Below, piece by piece: positions 1 to 5,892 of a DNA stretch of 10,004 nt. The notes beneath the pieces were generated by a model. It worked only from the letters and a program-made list of their open reading frames with translations, was not told the DNA's origin and ran no database searches. Source of the DNA: an uncultured Thermoleophilia bacterium. Lineage in GTDB: Bacteria; Actinomycetota; Thermoleophilia; Gaiellales; F1-60-MAGs149. Position 1 is the stretch's first letter; each line of letters starts with the position of its first letter. The stretch covers positions 1-10,004 of the forward strand of contig CADCWC010000107.1 of assembly GCA_902806305.1 (NCBI GenBank), read 5' to 3'. Made by a program: the position numbers and the translations under genes.

Positions 1-167
1 TGCTCTACCTGCCGGTCACCATCCCGCTCGTGCTGGCGGCCGTCACGACGTCGCTGGCGGCCCTCGACGGCGACCCCACGAGCCGTCCTCTCGGCTTCCT
101 GATCCTCTCTGATACCGTGTTCCTGCTCCTCGCGTGGGGCACCTACGAACACCTCGTCGGAGAGTGA
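1..167 (+). CDS. ccmB: Heme exporter protein CcmB, C-terminal end (partial)
   Basis: The gene runs in from the left; the reading frame enters at base 3 and ends at TGA 165-167, leaving 54 residues. The fragment has a hydrophobic stretch beginning LYLPVTIPLVLAAV, a short polar loop (DGDPTSRP), and a second hydrophobic stretch ending in LLLAWGTYEHLVGE. This is the usual last two membrane segments and charged tail of CcmB, the membrane subunit of the CcmABC transporter that releases heme from CcmC for System I cytochrome c maturation. The identity is supported by ccmC starting two bases after the stop codon, the common gene order. The rest of the protein, and ccmA if present, lie outside the window. 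Only the tail is visible, so the call leans partly on context. Confidence 0.8.
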   Translation, partial: LYLPVTIPLVLAAVTTSLAALDGDPTSRPLGFLILSDTVFLLLAWGTYEHLVGE

Positions 168-168
168 C

Positions 169-873
169 GTGCCTGCAGAGCGGCGGCTGAGCAGCCTGAT
201 CCCGGCGGTCCTGAGCGCGGTGCTGATCCCCCTGTCGATCGGCCTGATCTTCTGGTGGGTGCCGGACGACGTCGACCAGGGGTTCTCCCAGCGCATCTTC
301 TACTTCCACGTGCCCGTGGCGATCACGACGTACGCGTGCTTCGCCTACGGCGCGGTCTGCGCCGCGCTCTACCTGTGGCGCCGTGACGCCCGGTGGGACC
401 TGCGCTCGTACGTGGGCCTGCACGTCGGCACGATCTTCGGCACGCTCGTGCTGCTGACCGGCCCGATCTGGGCTCGCATCAGCTGGGGCGTGTGGTGGAA
501 CTGGTCCGACCAGCAGCTGAACGTGTTCCTGATCCTGTTCCTGTTCTACTGCGCCTACTTCATGCTCCGGTTCTCGATCGAGGAGGGCGAGCGGCGCGCG
601 AGCTACTCCGCCGTCTACGCCCTGGCGGGCGTCGCCCTGATCCCGCTCTCCGTCGTCGGCGTGCGCCTCGCGCAGGAGCTCATCCACCCGCAGGTGTTCT
701 TCTCGGAGGGCGAGGTCGCGGACATGCCCGGCTCCTTCGCGGCCACCTTCCTGGTCGCCATGCTGGGCATGCTCTGCCTGGCCGCCGCCATGATCGCCGT
801 CGAGCTGCGCGGCAAGCGCGCCGCGCTCCGCGTGCGCGAGCTGCGCCGTCGGCTCGCCGGAGCCGACCTGTAG
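169..873 (+). CDS. ccmC: Heme export/handling protein CcmC (cytochrome c biogenesis)
   Basis: A 234-residue integral membrane protein with about six hydrophobic segments. CcmC holds heme at the outer membrane face and passes it to CcmE. Visible family marks are the first heme-ligand histidine in IFYFHVP (His47), the tryptophan-rich external loop WGVWWNW (106-112), and a second histidine in LIHPQVF (His173), placed like the second axial ligand. The W-rich loop continues SDQQLN, where the common form is a WD followed by a basic residue and Leu-Thr; this looks like a lineage variant, not damage. The GTG start at 169 has GGAG at 159-162 and lies one base past the ccmB stop, so coupling is likely. 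Length is normal for CcmC. CcsA/CcmF relatives share the WWD loop but are longer or lack this arrangement. Confidence 0.9.
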   Translation: MPAERRLSSLIPAVLSAVLIPLSIGLIFWWVPDDVDQGFSQRIFYFHVPVAITTYACFAYGAVCAALYLWRRDARWDLRSYVGLHVGTIFGTLVLLTGPIWARISWGVWWNWSDQQLNVFLILFLFYCAYFMLRFSIEEGERRASYSAVYALAGVALIPLSVVGVRLAQELIHPQVFFSEGEVADMPGSFAATFLVAMLGMLCLAAAMIAVELRGKRAALRVRELRRRLAGADL

Positions 874-883
874 TGGGCCGCTG

Positions 884-1081
884 ATGGAGCTCTCGGAGGC
901 CGTCAAGTACGTCGCCGCCGCCTACCTCGTGGTCTGGCTCGCGATCCTCGTCTACGTGCTGCTGATCGGGCAGAAGGTCGGACGCCTGGAGGCGGAGCTC
1001 GACCGCCTGGAGGCGCAGCTCGAGCACGACGCCGCGCCCGCCCCGGCCCGCACCTCCCGCCCGCGGGAGCCGGTGGCGTGA
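884..1081 (+). CDS. Small CcmD-like single-pass membrane protein
   Basis: A 65-residue protein with one membrane helix (about residues 8-28, VKYVAAAYLVVWLAILVYVL), followed by a charged heptad-like helix (about 31-48, VGRLEAELDRLEAQLE) and a Pro/Ala/Arg tail. CcmD proteins are small, poorly conserved, single-helix proteins encoded directly after ccmC, and they help release the CcmC-heme-CcmE complex from CcmAB. Position, size and topology fit that role, and the segment VWLAILVYVLLIGQKVGRLE is close in character to CcmD family members. The ATG at 884 lies 10 bases after the ccmC stop and has only a weak ribosome site, so it probably depends on upstream translation. Its TGA overlaps the hemA GTG. 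A generic small membrane protein cannot be excluded from sequence alone. Confidence 0.7.
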   Translation: MELSEAVKYVAAAYLVVWLAILVYVLLIGQKVGRLEAELDRLEAQLEHDAAPAPARTSRPREPVA

Positions 1082-2379
1082 GTCGAATCGCGGTCGTCGG
1101 CGTCTCGCACCACACGGCGCCGCTCGCGGTCCGGGAACGCCTCGCGCTGACCGCCGCGCGGAATCGCTGTCTCGTGGCGGGCATCGTCGAGGGGGGCGAG
1201 GTCGCAGAGGCCGTCGCCGTGTCGACCTGCAACCGCACGGAGCTCTACCTGAGCGGCCCCGGCACCGACGCCACGCGGCTGGTCGAGATCGGCATGGCCG
1301 AGCTGCAGGCCGTCGCCGGAGAGCACGACCCGATCCCCGACGAGCTGTTCTACCGCCACCGCGGCGAACGCGCCGTCCTGCACCTCTACCGCGTCGCCGC
1401 GGGCCTCGACTCGCTCGTGCCCGGCGAGGCCGAGATCCTGGGCCAGGTGCGGGCCGCCCTCCAGGAGGCGCGCCACGAGCACACCGCGGGACCGATCCTC
1501 TCGCGCCTGTTCGAGAGCGGCATCGAGACGGCCCGGCGCGTGCGCACCCTGACCGGCATCGGGTCGAACGCCGCGTCCGTCGGATCGGTGGCCGCCACAC
1601 TGGCCCGCGAGGCGCTCGACGGCCTCGCCGATGCGACCGTGCTGCTCGTGGGCGCGGGCAAGACGTCCGAGCTCGTGGCCGTGAACCTGCTCGCGCGCGG
1701 TGCGGGCCGCGTGCTCGTGACGAACCGCACGCTGGCGCGCGCGACCACCCTCGCCGAGCGGTTCGACGGCGTGCCGGTGCCGATGGACGCGCTGGCCGAG
1801 CACCTGGTGGAGGCCGACGTCGTGATCTGCGCCACCGGCGCGCCGCACGCGATCCTCGACGCAGCGACCGTCGAGCGCGCCCTCGCCGAGCGCCCGGACC
1901 GCCCGCTCGTGCTGATCGACCTCGCCGTGCCCCGCGACGTCGATCCGGCGGTCCGCGGCCTCCCCGGCTGCACGCTGCACGACGTCGACGACCTCGAGCG
2001 GGTCGTGACGCGCAACCGCTCGGCGCGCGCCGATCTGGCGCCTGCGGGCGAGGAGATCGTCGCGGGCGAGGCGGCTCGCTTCCGCCGCTGGCGCGACTCG
2101 CTGGAGGTGGTCCCGGCGATCGCCGGCCTCCGCGCCCTGGCCGAGCAGGTCCGCTCCGAGGAGCTCGCCCGGGTCGAAGGACGCTGGGAGGCGCTGACGC
2201 CGCGGGACCGCGCGCTCGTCGACCGGCTGACCCGCTCCATCGTCAACAAGCTGCTGCACGAGCCGACGGTGCGCCTCCGCGACATCGGGGCCGAGGCCGA
2301 CGCCGCCGAGCTGGCCGCCACCGTGGCCACCCTGTTCGACCTGCCGCGCACCCCCGGGGCGCCCACGCAGCCCGCGTGA
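1078..2379 (+). CDS. hemA: Glutamyl-tRNA reductase
   Basis: A 433-residue enzyme that reduces glutamyl-tRNA(Glu) with NADPH to glutamate-1-semialdehyde, the first committed step of C5-pathway tetrapyrrole synthesis. All three domains are visible. The N-terminal catalytic domain has GVSHHTAPLAVRE (8-20) and STCNRTELYL with the nucleophile Cys51; PGEAEILGQV lies at 115-124. The NADPH domain has LVGAGKTSELV (190-200), VTNRT (214-218) and DLAVPRDVDP (281-290). The C-terminal dimerisation domain has VNKLLHEPTVRLR (389-401). Length is typical. The GTG start at 1078 overlaps the preceding stop as GTGA and has GGGAG at 1065-1069. hemC follows, again by a GTGA overlap. Heme-dependent control is known in some HemA proteins, but nothing here lets me predict it. 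Confidence 0.98.
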   Translation: MSRIAVVGVSHHTAPLAVRERLALTAARNRCLVAGIVEGGEVAEAVAVSTCNRTELYLSGPGTDATRLVEIGMAELQAVAGEHDPIPDELFYRHRGERAVLHLYRVAAGLDSLVPGEAEILGQVRAALQEARHEHTAGPILSRLFESGIETARRVRTLTGIGSNAASVGSVAATLAREALDGLADATVLLVGAGKTSELVAVNLLARGAGRVLVTNRTLARATTLAERFDGVPVPMDALAEHLVEADVVICATGAPHAILDAATVERALAERPDRPLVLIDLAVPRDVDPAVRGLPGCTLHDVDDLERVVTRNRSARADLAPAGEEIVAGEAARFRRWRDSLEVVPAIAGLRALAEQVRSEELARVEGRWEALTPRDRALVDRLTRSIVNKLLHEPTVRLRDIGAEADAAELAATVATLFDLPRTPGAPTQPA

Positions 2380-3275
2380 CGCCGGTCCGGATCGGCACGC
2401 GCGGGTCGCGCCTCGCGCTCGCCCAGGCGGGCCTCGTGGCCGACGGCCTGCGACGGCTCGGCCGCGCCGCGCCGATCGTGCCGATCTCCACCCTCGGCGA
2501 CCGCGACCGGCGGCGGACCTTCGCCGAGATCGGCGGCCGCGGCGTGTTCGTGCGCGAGATCGAACAGGCCCTGCTCGACGGCGCCGTCGACGTGGCGGTG
2601 CACTCGGCCAAGGACCTGACCGACGACGAGCACCCGGACCTCGTGTTCGCCGCCTGCCTGGAGCGCGGCGATCCGCGCGACGCGTGGTGCGGGCCGGCCC
2701 GGTCGCTGGACGACGTCCCGGCCGGCGCGCGGGTCGGGACGTCGTCGCTCCGCCGGACCGCCCAGCTGCGGGGCCTGCGCCCCGACCTCGAGGTGGAGCC
2801 GATCCGCGGGAACGTCGACACGCGCCTGCGCAAGCGCTCGGAGCGGGGCTTGCACGCCGTGCTGCTCGCCGCCTGCGGCCTCGACCGGCTGGGGCTCGAG
2901 CGCGAGGTCGGCTTCCGCTTCGCCGTGGCCACCATGGTGCCGGAGAGCGGGCAGGGGACGATCGTGGTCCAGACCCGGCGCGGGGAGGAGCACCTCGTCT
3001 CGGAGCTCGACCACGGGCCGTCGCAGCGGTCCCTCCTGGCCGAGCGGACGTGCACGCGCACCCTGGCCGGCGGCTGCACGGTCCCCGTGGCGGCGCATGC
3101 CGAGCCGCTCGCCGACGACCGCTGGCGCGTCCGGGGCTTCATCGGGCGGGTCGAGGGATCGGGGATGCTCTCCGAGTGCGCCGAGGGCGACGATCCGGTC
3201 GCGCTCGGGTCGGAGGTGGCCGGCCGGCTGCTCGAGCGCGGCGGCGCGGAGCTGCTCGGGGCGATCCGGGCGTGA
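2376..3275 (+). CDS. hemC: Hydroxymethylbilane synthase (porphobilinogen deaminase)
   Basis: A 299-residue cytosolic enzyme that joins four porphobilinogens into hydroxymethylbilane, using a covalently bound dipyrromethane cofactor. Family motifs are in order: RIGTRGSRLALAQA (5-18), VHSAKDL with catalytic Asp80 (75-81), GTSSLRR (121-127), IRGNVDTRL (143-151), and the cofactor-binding Cys234 in LAGGCTVPVAAHA. The loop before the C-terminal domain reads PESGQGTIVVQTR, slightly off the usual PxxGQGxLxxE form, so the family's acidic residue is a Gln here. The GTG start at 2376 overlaps the hemA stop (GTGA). No Shine-Dalgarno is visible upstream, which suggests termination-reinitiation. It feeds directly into the next gene's HemD domain. 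Confidence 0.97.
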   Translation: MTPVRIGTRGSRLALAQAGLVADGLRRLGRAAPIVPISTLGDRDRRRTFAEIGGRGVFVREIEQALLDGAVDVAVHSAKDLTDDEHPDLVFAACLERGDPRDAWCGPARSLDDVPAGARVGTSSLRRTAQLRGLRPDLEVEPIRGNVDTRLRKRSERGLHAVLLAACGLDRLGLEREVGFRFAVATMVPESGQGTIVVQTRRGEEHLVSELDHGPSQRSLLAERTCTRTLAGGCTVPVAAHAEPLADDRWRVRGFIGRVEGSGMLSECAEGDDPVALGSEVAGRLLERGGAELLGAIRA

Positions 3276-4741
3276 CGGTCTACCTGATCGGCGCGGGGCC
3301 GGGCGATCCGGGCCTCATCACCGTGCGGGGCCTCGAGCTGCTCCGACGGGCCGACGTGCTGGTCTACGACCGGCTGGCCGGGCCCCAGCTCGTCGCCGAG
3401 GCGCCCGCCGGCTGCCTGCTCGTCTACGCCGGCAAGCGCCCGGACCACCACGCCATGACGCAGGACGAGATCAACGCCGCGCTCGTGCGGCACGGTCGCG
3501 ACGGCGGGACGGTCGTGCGCCTGAAGGGCGGTGACCCGTTCGTCTTCGGGCGCGGCTCCGAGGAGGCCCAGGTCCTGCGGACCGCGGGCATCGACTACGA
3601 GGTCGTGCCCGGCATCACGTCGGCGATCGCGGTCCCGGCGTACGCGGGGGTGCCCGTCACCCACCGTGGCGCCTCGACGCACTTCACCGTCGTCACGGGC
3701 CACGAGGATCCGACGAAGGGCGGGAGCGACGTCGACTGGCCGGCGCTCGCCCGCGCGGGCGGCACGCTCGTGCTGCTGATGGCGGTCGGGCGCCTCGGCG
3801 CCATCGCGGAGGCGCTGATCGCGGGTGGCGCGGCGCCCGACACACCCGTGGCCGTGGTGGCGAGCGGCACGCTGCCGGAGCAGCGCACCGTCACCGGCAC
3901 GCTCGACACGATCGCCGCGACGGCGGCCGCCGTGCGACCGCCGGCCGTGACGGTCATCGGCTCGGTCGCCGCCCTGCGCGCGGAGATCGCCTGGCTCGAG
4001 CGTCGGCCCCTGCACGGCCTGCGGGTCGCCGTGACCCGCGCGAGGGTGCAGGCCGACGGCCTGTCGACGCGGCTGCGGGAGCTCGGCGCCACGGTGCTCG
4101 AGTCGCCGGTGATCCGGACCGAGCCGATCGACGGCGGTCCCGTCGACCCGGGCGCCTACGACGTCGTCTGCCTGACCAGCCCGAACGCGCCGCGGCTCCT
4201 GCTCGACCGGCTCGGCGGCGACGCCCGCCGGCTCGCGGGCGTCGAGATCGCGGCGATCGGTCCCGGCACGGCCGCCGCCCTGCGCGAGGTCGGCCTGGTC
4301 GCCGACCTCGTGGCGGAGCGCGCCGTGGCCGAGGGCCTGCTCGAGGCGCTCGACGGTCGCATCGCCGGACGCCGGTTCCTGCTCGCCCAGGCCGAGGGCG
4401 CGCGCGACGCGCTCGCCGACGCCCTGCGCGCCGCGGGCGCCGCCGGGGTCGACGTCGAGCCGCTCTACCGGACGCTGCCCGAGCGGCCCGCCGGTGCCGA
4501 TGCCCTGGCCGCCGATCTGGTCACGTTCACGTCCGCCTCGACCGTCCACGCCTTCGCGGCGGCCTACCCCGACGCACCCCTGGACGCGGTCCGCGGCGTC
4601 TCGATCGGGCCGGTCACGAGCGCCGCCGCCCGGGAGCTCGGCATCGCCCTGGCCGCCGAGGCCGAACGGCACGACCTCGACGGGCTGGTCGAGGCGGTCG
4701 TGCTCGCCGCCGCGCGCCGGGCAACGGCGTTGCACGGGTGA
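3272..4741 (+). CDS. cobA-hemD: Fused uroporphyrinogen-III C-methyltransferase / uroporphyrinogen-III synthase (CobA-HemD)
   Basis: A 489-residue two-domain enzyme. Residues 1 to about 245 are a SUMT (CobA) domain: GAGPGDPGLITVRG (7-20), VYDRLAGPQL (31-40), KGGDPFVFGRGSEE (85-98), VVPGITSA (111-118) and TLVLLM (165-170). It methylates uroporphyrinogen III twice from SAM to precorrin-2, the entry to siroheme and cobalamin. Residues about 250-489 are a HemD domain: RVAVTRA (251-257), LTSPNA (301-306), AIGPGTAAAL (328-337), TFTSAST (418-424) and SIGPVTSAAARELGI (444-458). It closes and inverts hydroxymethylbilane to uroporphyrinogen III. The GTG start at 3272 overlaps the hemC stop as GTGA and puts the SAM motif seven residues in, as the family expects. 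The open frame extends upstream inside hemC, but that part has no homology. This fusion is known in several bacterial groups, including Gram-positives. Confidence 0.96.
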   Translation: MTVYLIGAGPGDPGLITVRGLELLRRADVLVYDRLAGPQLVAEAPAGCLLVYAGKRPDHHAMTQDEINAALVRHGRDGGTVVRLKGGDPFVFGRGSEEAQVLRTAGIDYEVVPGITSAIAVPAYAGVPVTHRGASTHFTVVTGHEDPTKGGSDVDWPALARAGGTLVLLMAVGRLGAIAEALIAGGAAPDTPVAVVASGTLPEQRTVTGTLDTIAATAAAVRPPAVTVIGSVAALRAEIAWLERRPLHGLRVAVTRARVQADGLSTRLRELGATVLESPVIRTEPIDGGPVDPGAYDVVCLTSPNAPRLLLDRLGGDARRLAGVEIAAIGPGTAAALREVGLVADLVAERAVAEGLLEALDGRIAGRRFLLAQAEGARDALADALRAAGAAGVDVEPLYRTLPERPAGADALAADLVTFTSASTVHAFAAAYPDAPLDAVRGVSIGPVTSAAARELGIALAAEAERHDLDGLVEAVVLAAARRATALHG

Positions 4742-4755
4742 TCGCCCCCCGGCCG

Positions 4756-4761
4756 TAGAGT
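4756..4761 (+). promoter_or_regulatory. Possible -10 box (TAGAGT) before a cupin-tail ORF
   Basis: TAGAGT fits the actinobacterial TANNNT -10 pattern. A start site about seven bases after the final T falls at 4768, the first codon of the small ORF if it is leaderless. The same hexamer lies before the DUF62 gene. A TTGCAC at 4730-4735 resembles a -35 box, but the spacer is 20 bases, longer than normal, so support comes mainly from the -10 box and its position. The TAG of the box is also the in-frame upstream stop of the ORF. Confidence 0.4.
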
Positions 4762-4767
4762 CGACGC

Positions 4768-4944
4768 GTCATCTCCCCGGCGGGCCTCGAGGCCTTCTTC
4801 GCCGACCTGGCCGCGCTGACGGAGACGGACGGCGGGCCCGACGAGAGCGCCGTCACAACCCTGCTGGGACGCTTCGGGTTGACGATGGACCTCGCCTCGG
4901 GCGCGGAGCTGGCGGAGCGCTACGGGCTCCGCAACGGGTTCTGA
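4768..4944 (+). CDS. Small ORF resembling a cupin-protein C-terminal tail; no canonical start codon
   Basis: An open frame of 58 codons from just after in-frame TAG 4756-4758 to TGA 4942-4944. Third codon positions are nearly all G or C, so it looks truly coding. The product starts about VISPAGLEAFFADLAAL and ends in LAERYGLRNGF. This pattern (PAG-x-E-x-FF, an acidic linker, then a repeat-like RFGL...RYGL end) recalls from memory the short helical tail after the barrel of actinobacterial cupin_2 proteins; no cupin barrel is present here. The frame has no ATG, GTG or TTG before an internal TTG/ATG near 4879-4887, which would cut off most of the conserved part. The first codon could be GTC 4768 or ATC 4771, used as a rare leaderless start. 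Other explanations are a start lost by mutation, a sequencing error (GTC for GTG), or a gene remnant. Function is unknown. Confidence 0.5.
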   Translation, partial: VISPAGLEAFFADLAALTETDGGPDESAVTTLLGRFGLTMDLASGAELAERYGLRNGF

Positions 4945-4954
4945 ATCGTCACGG

Positions 4955-4997
4955 TCCGACGGGGGCCGGGAACCGGCGCGGCCGCGCGGCCGTCGGA
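4955..4997 (+). other. Structured spacer: nested inverted repeats upstream of the SIMPL gene
   Basis: TCCGACGG (4955-4962) and CCGTCGGA (4990-4997) form a perfect 8-bp outer stem. Inside it, GCCGG-GAA-CCGGC (4965-4977) forms a small hairpin, and a 14-base palindrome, CGGCCGCGCGGCCG, covers 4979-4992. There is no T run. It could end the transcript of the small upstream ORF or be a structured leader for the SIMPL gene, whose ribosome site starts 15 bases later. In DNA this GC-rich some pairing is expected by chance, so function is uncertain. Confidence 0.4.
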
Positions 4998-5012
4998 GGA
5001 GACGTCCATCTC

Positions 5013-5020
5013 GAGGAGGT
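5013..5020 (+). promoter_or_regulatory. Strong Shine-Dalgarno GAGGAGGT for the SIMPL gene
   Basis: GAGGAGGT lies five bases before GTG 5026 and is an almost complete match to the 16S anti-Shine-Dalgarno. It is much the strongest ribosome site in the window and fixes the start at GTG 5026, not at the in-frame ATG 5044. The overlapped genes around it have weak or no such site. Confidence 0.8.
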
Positions 5021-5025
5021 CCACC

Positions 5026-5787
5026 GTGTCCCGTTCGGTTCCCATGCCCCGCGTCCCGCTCGTCGTGCTCGCGGCGGTGCTGGCCGTCATCGCGCTCGCC
5101 GTCCTGGCCCTCCGGCCCGGCGCGGGCGGCGTCAGCCAGGCCACCGCCGCACCGGCCGCGGTCGAGGGCGGCGTGCTCGTCCCGTACCTCCGGTTCGCGG
5201 GCACCGCCACGGTGCAGGCGCGGCCCGACCGGGCCGACCTGACGGTCTCGACGCGCGCCGAGGCCGCGACCGCCCGGGCGGCGCTCGCGGCCGCCGGCGC
5301 GCGCCACCGCGCCGTCCTGGCCCGGGTCCGGGCCCTCGGGATCGAGCGCGCCGACCTTCAGACCGCGACCACGTCGGTCGAGGAGACGCGCCGCAGGGGG
5401 CGCACGATCTTCGTCGGCGTCGTGGCCACCAACGTGACGGTGCGCGACGTCGACGCCGTCGGCCGTGTCGTGACGGCCGCGTCCGAGGCGGGCGCCTCCG
5501 TCAGCGGACCGTACTTCTCGCTCGAGAACCGCCGCGCCGCCTACGACGACGCCCTCGCCAGGGCGATCGGCGACGCCCGGGCCAAGGCCGAGGCCTCGCT
5601 CCGCCAGATCGGCGGTCGCAGCGTGACCGTGGTCTCGGTCGACGACCAGCCCGGGACGCAGATCGCGCAGAGCGCCGCGTCGGACTCGATCGCCGCCGGG
5701 GGCGCCGCAGAGCAGAAGGTGCCGGTCGAGCCGGGCCGGATCACCGTCGACGCCTTCGCCGTCGTCACGTTCTCGTACGAGCGCTGA
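5026..5787 (+). CDS. SIMPL domain-containing (DUF541) membrane-anchored or secreted protein
   Basis: A 253-residue protein with an N-terminal hydrophobic segment (about residues 11-29, PLVVLAAVLAVIALAVLAL) acting as signal peptide or anchor, an Ala-rich linker, and then a DUF541/SIMPL domain from about 53 to the end. Visible family signs are the opening strand RFAGTATVQARPDRADLTVSTRAEA, an Ala-rich helix, the segment ERADLQTATTSVEE (the usual 'D-L-Q-T' stretch), an ARAKAEASLRQIGG-like helix (about 186-200: DARAKAEASL), and a final strand ITVDAFAVVTFSYER. SIMPL proteins are oligomeric envelope proteins (BP26/Omp28, YggE, the IRAK-associated SIMPL) linked to oxidative stress in a few cases; biochemical function is unknown. 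The start is set by the GAGGAGGT site. It stands apart from the heme operon, with two hairpins downstream. The family call is confident, the role open. Confidence 0.9.
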   Translation: MSRSVPMPRVPLVVLAAVLAVIALAVLALRPGAGGVSQATAAPAAVEGGVLVPYLRFAGTATVQARPDRADLTVSTRAEAATARAALAAAGARHRAVLARVRALGIERADLQTATTSVEETRRRGRTIFVGVVATNVTVRDVDAVGRVVTAASEAGASVSGPYFSLENRRAAYDDALARAIGDARAKAEASLRQIGGRSVTVVSVDDQPGTQIAQSAASDSIAAGGAAEQKVPVEPGRITVDAFAVVTFSYER

Positions 5788-5793
5788 GCCGCC

Positions 5794-5812
5794 GGTCGCG
5801 CGCCGCGCGACC
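5794..5812 (+). terminator. Hairpin after the SIMPL gene (first of two)
   Basis: GGTCGCGC-GCC-GCGCGACC forms a perfect 8-bp stem with a 3-base loop, starting 7 bases after the SIMPL stop; a C-G pair at 5793/5813 extends it. No T run follows, as is common for terminators in high-GC bacteria. Its position directly after a stop codon, just before a second, stronger hairpin, supports a transcription end. Confidence 0.55.
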
Positions 5813-5821
5813 GTCCGCCGG

Positions 5822-5848
5822 GGCCGGCCGTCGTGACGACGGCCGGCC
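5822..5848 (+). terminator. Strong GC-rich hairpin, 12-bp stem (second of two)
   Basis: GGCCGGCCGTCG (5822-5833), loop TGA and CGACGGCCGGCC (5837-5848) form a perfect 12-bp stem. It sits between the SIMPL stop and the DUF62 promoter box. With the preceding hairpin it makes a tandem terminator-like unit without a T run. Because the arms are nearly palindromic, a dyad protein-binding site is a second possibility. Confidence 0.6.
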
Positions 5849-5879
5849 GGGCGCCCGTGCCCGACCGCGACCCGATCGA

Positions 5880-5885
5880 TAGAGT
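5880..5885 (+). promoter_or_regulatory. -10 box TAGAGT of a leaderless promoter for the DUF62 gene
   Basis: TAGAGT matches the TANNNT -10 form, and the predicted transcript start (about 5892-5893) coincides with GTG 5893. No Shine-Dalgarno lies before that GTG, which fits a leaderless mRNA. No convincing -35 is visible 17-18 bases upstream. The box lies downstream of two hairpins, so this gene pair probably forms its own transcription unit. Confidence 0.6.
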
Positions 5886-5892
5886 CACGGGC

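Noticed and set aside
2684..3271. Upstream extension of the CobA-HemD frame inside hemC
   Set aside because: The extension is low-complexity Ala/Arg/Gly sequence out of frame with hemC, and the SAM-binding motif begins right after GTG 3272, as in family members.
2243..4735. Long open frames antisense to known genes, such as 2243-4735 and 4564-7353 on the minus strand and 7318-9519 on the plus strand
   Set aside because: They are Arg-, Pro- and Gly-rich shadows typical of GC-rich DNA, have no recognisable motifs, and lie opposite genes with clear family matches.
4730..4761. Full promoter TTGCAC plus TAGAGT
   Set aside because: The 20-base spacer is longer than the usual 16-19, so only the -10 box is kept as a candidate.
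5833..5892. Earlier GTG 5833 as start of the DUF62 gene
   Set aside because: It lies in the hairpin, has no ribosome site, and adds residues not expected before LLTDFG; GTG 5893 with its TAGAGT box fits better.
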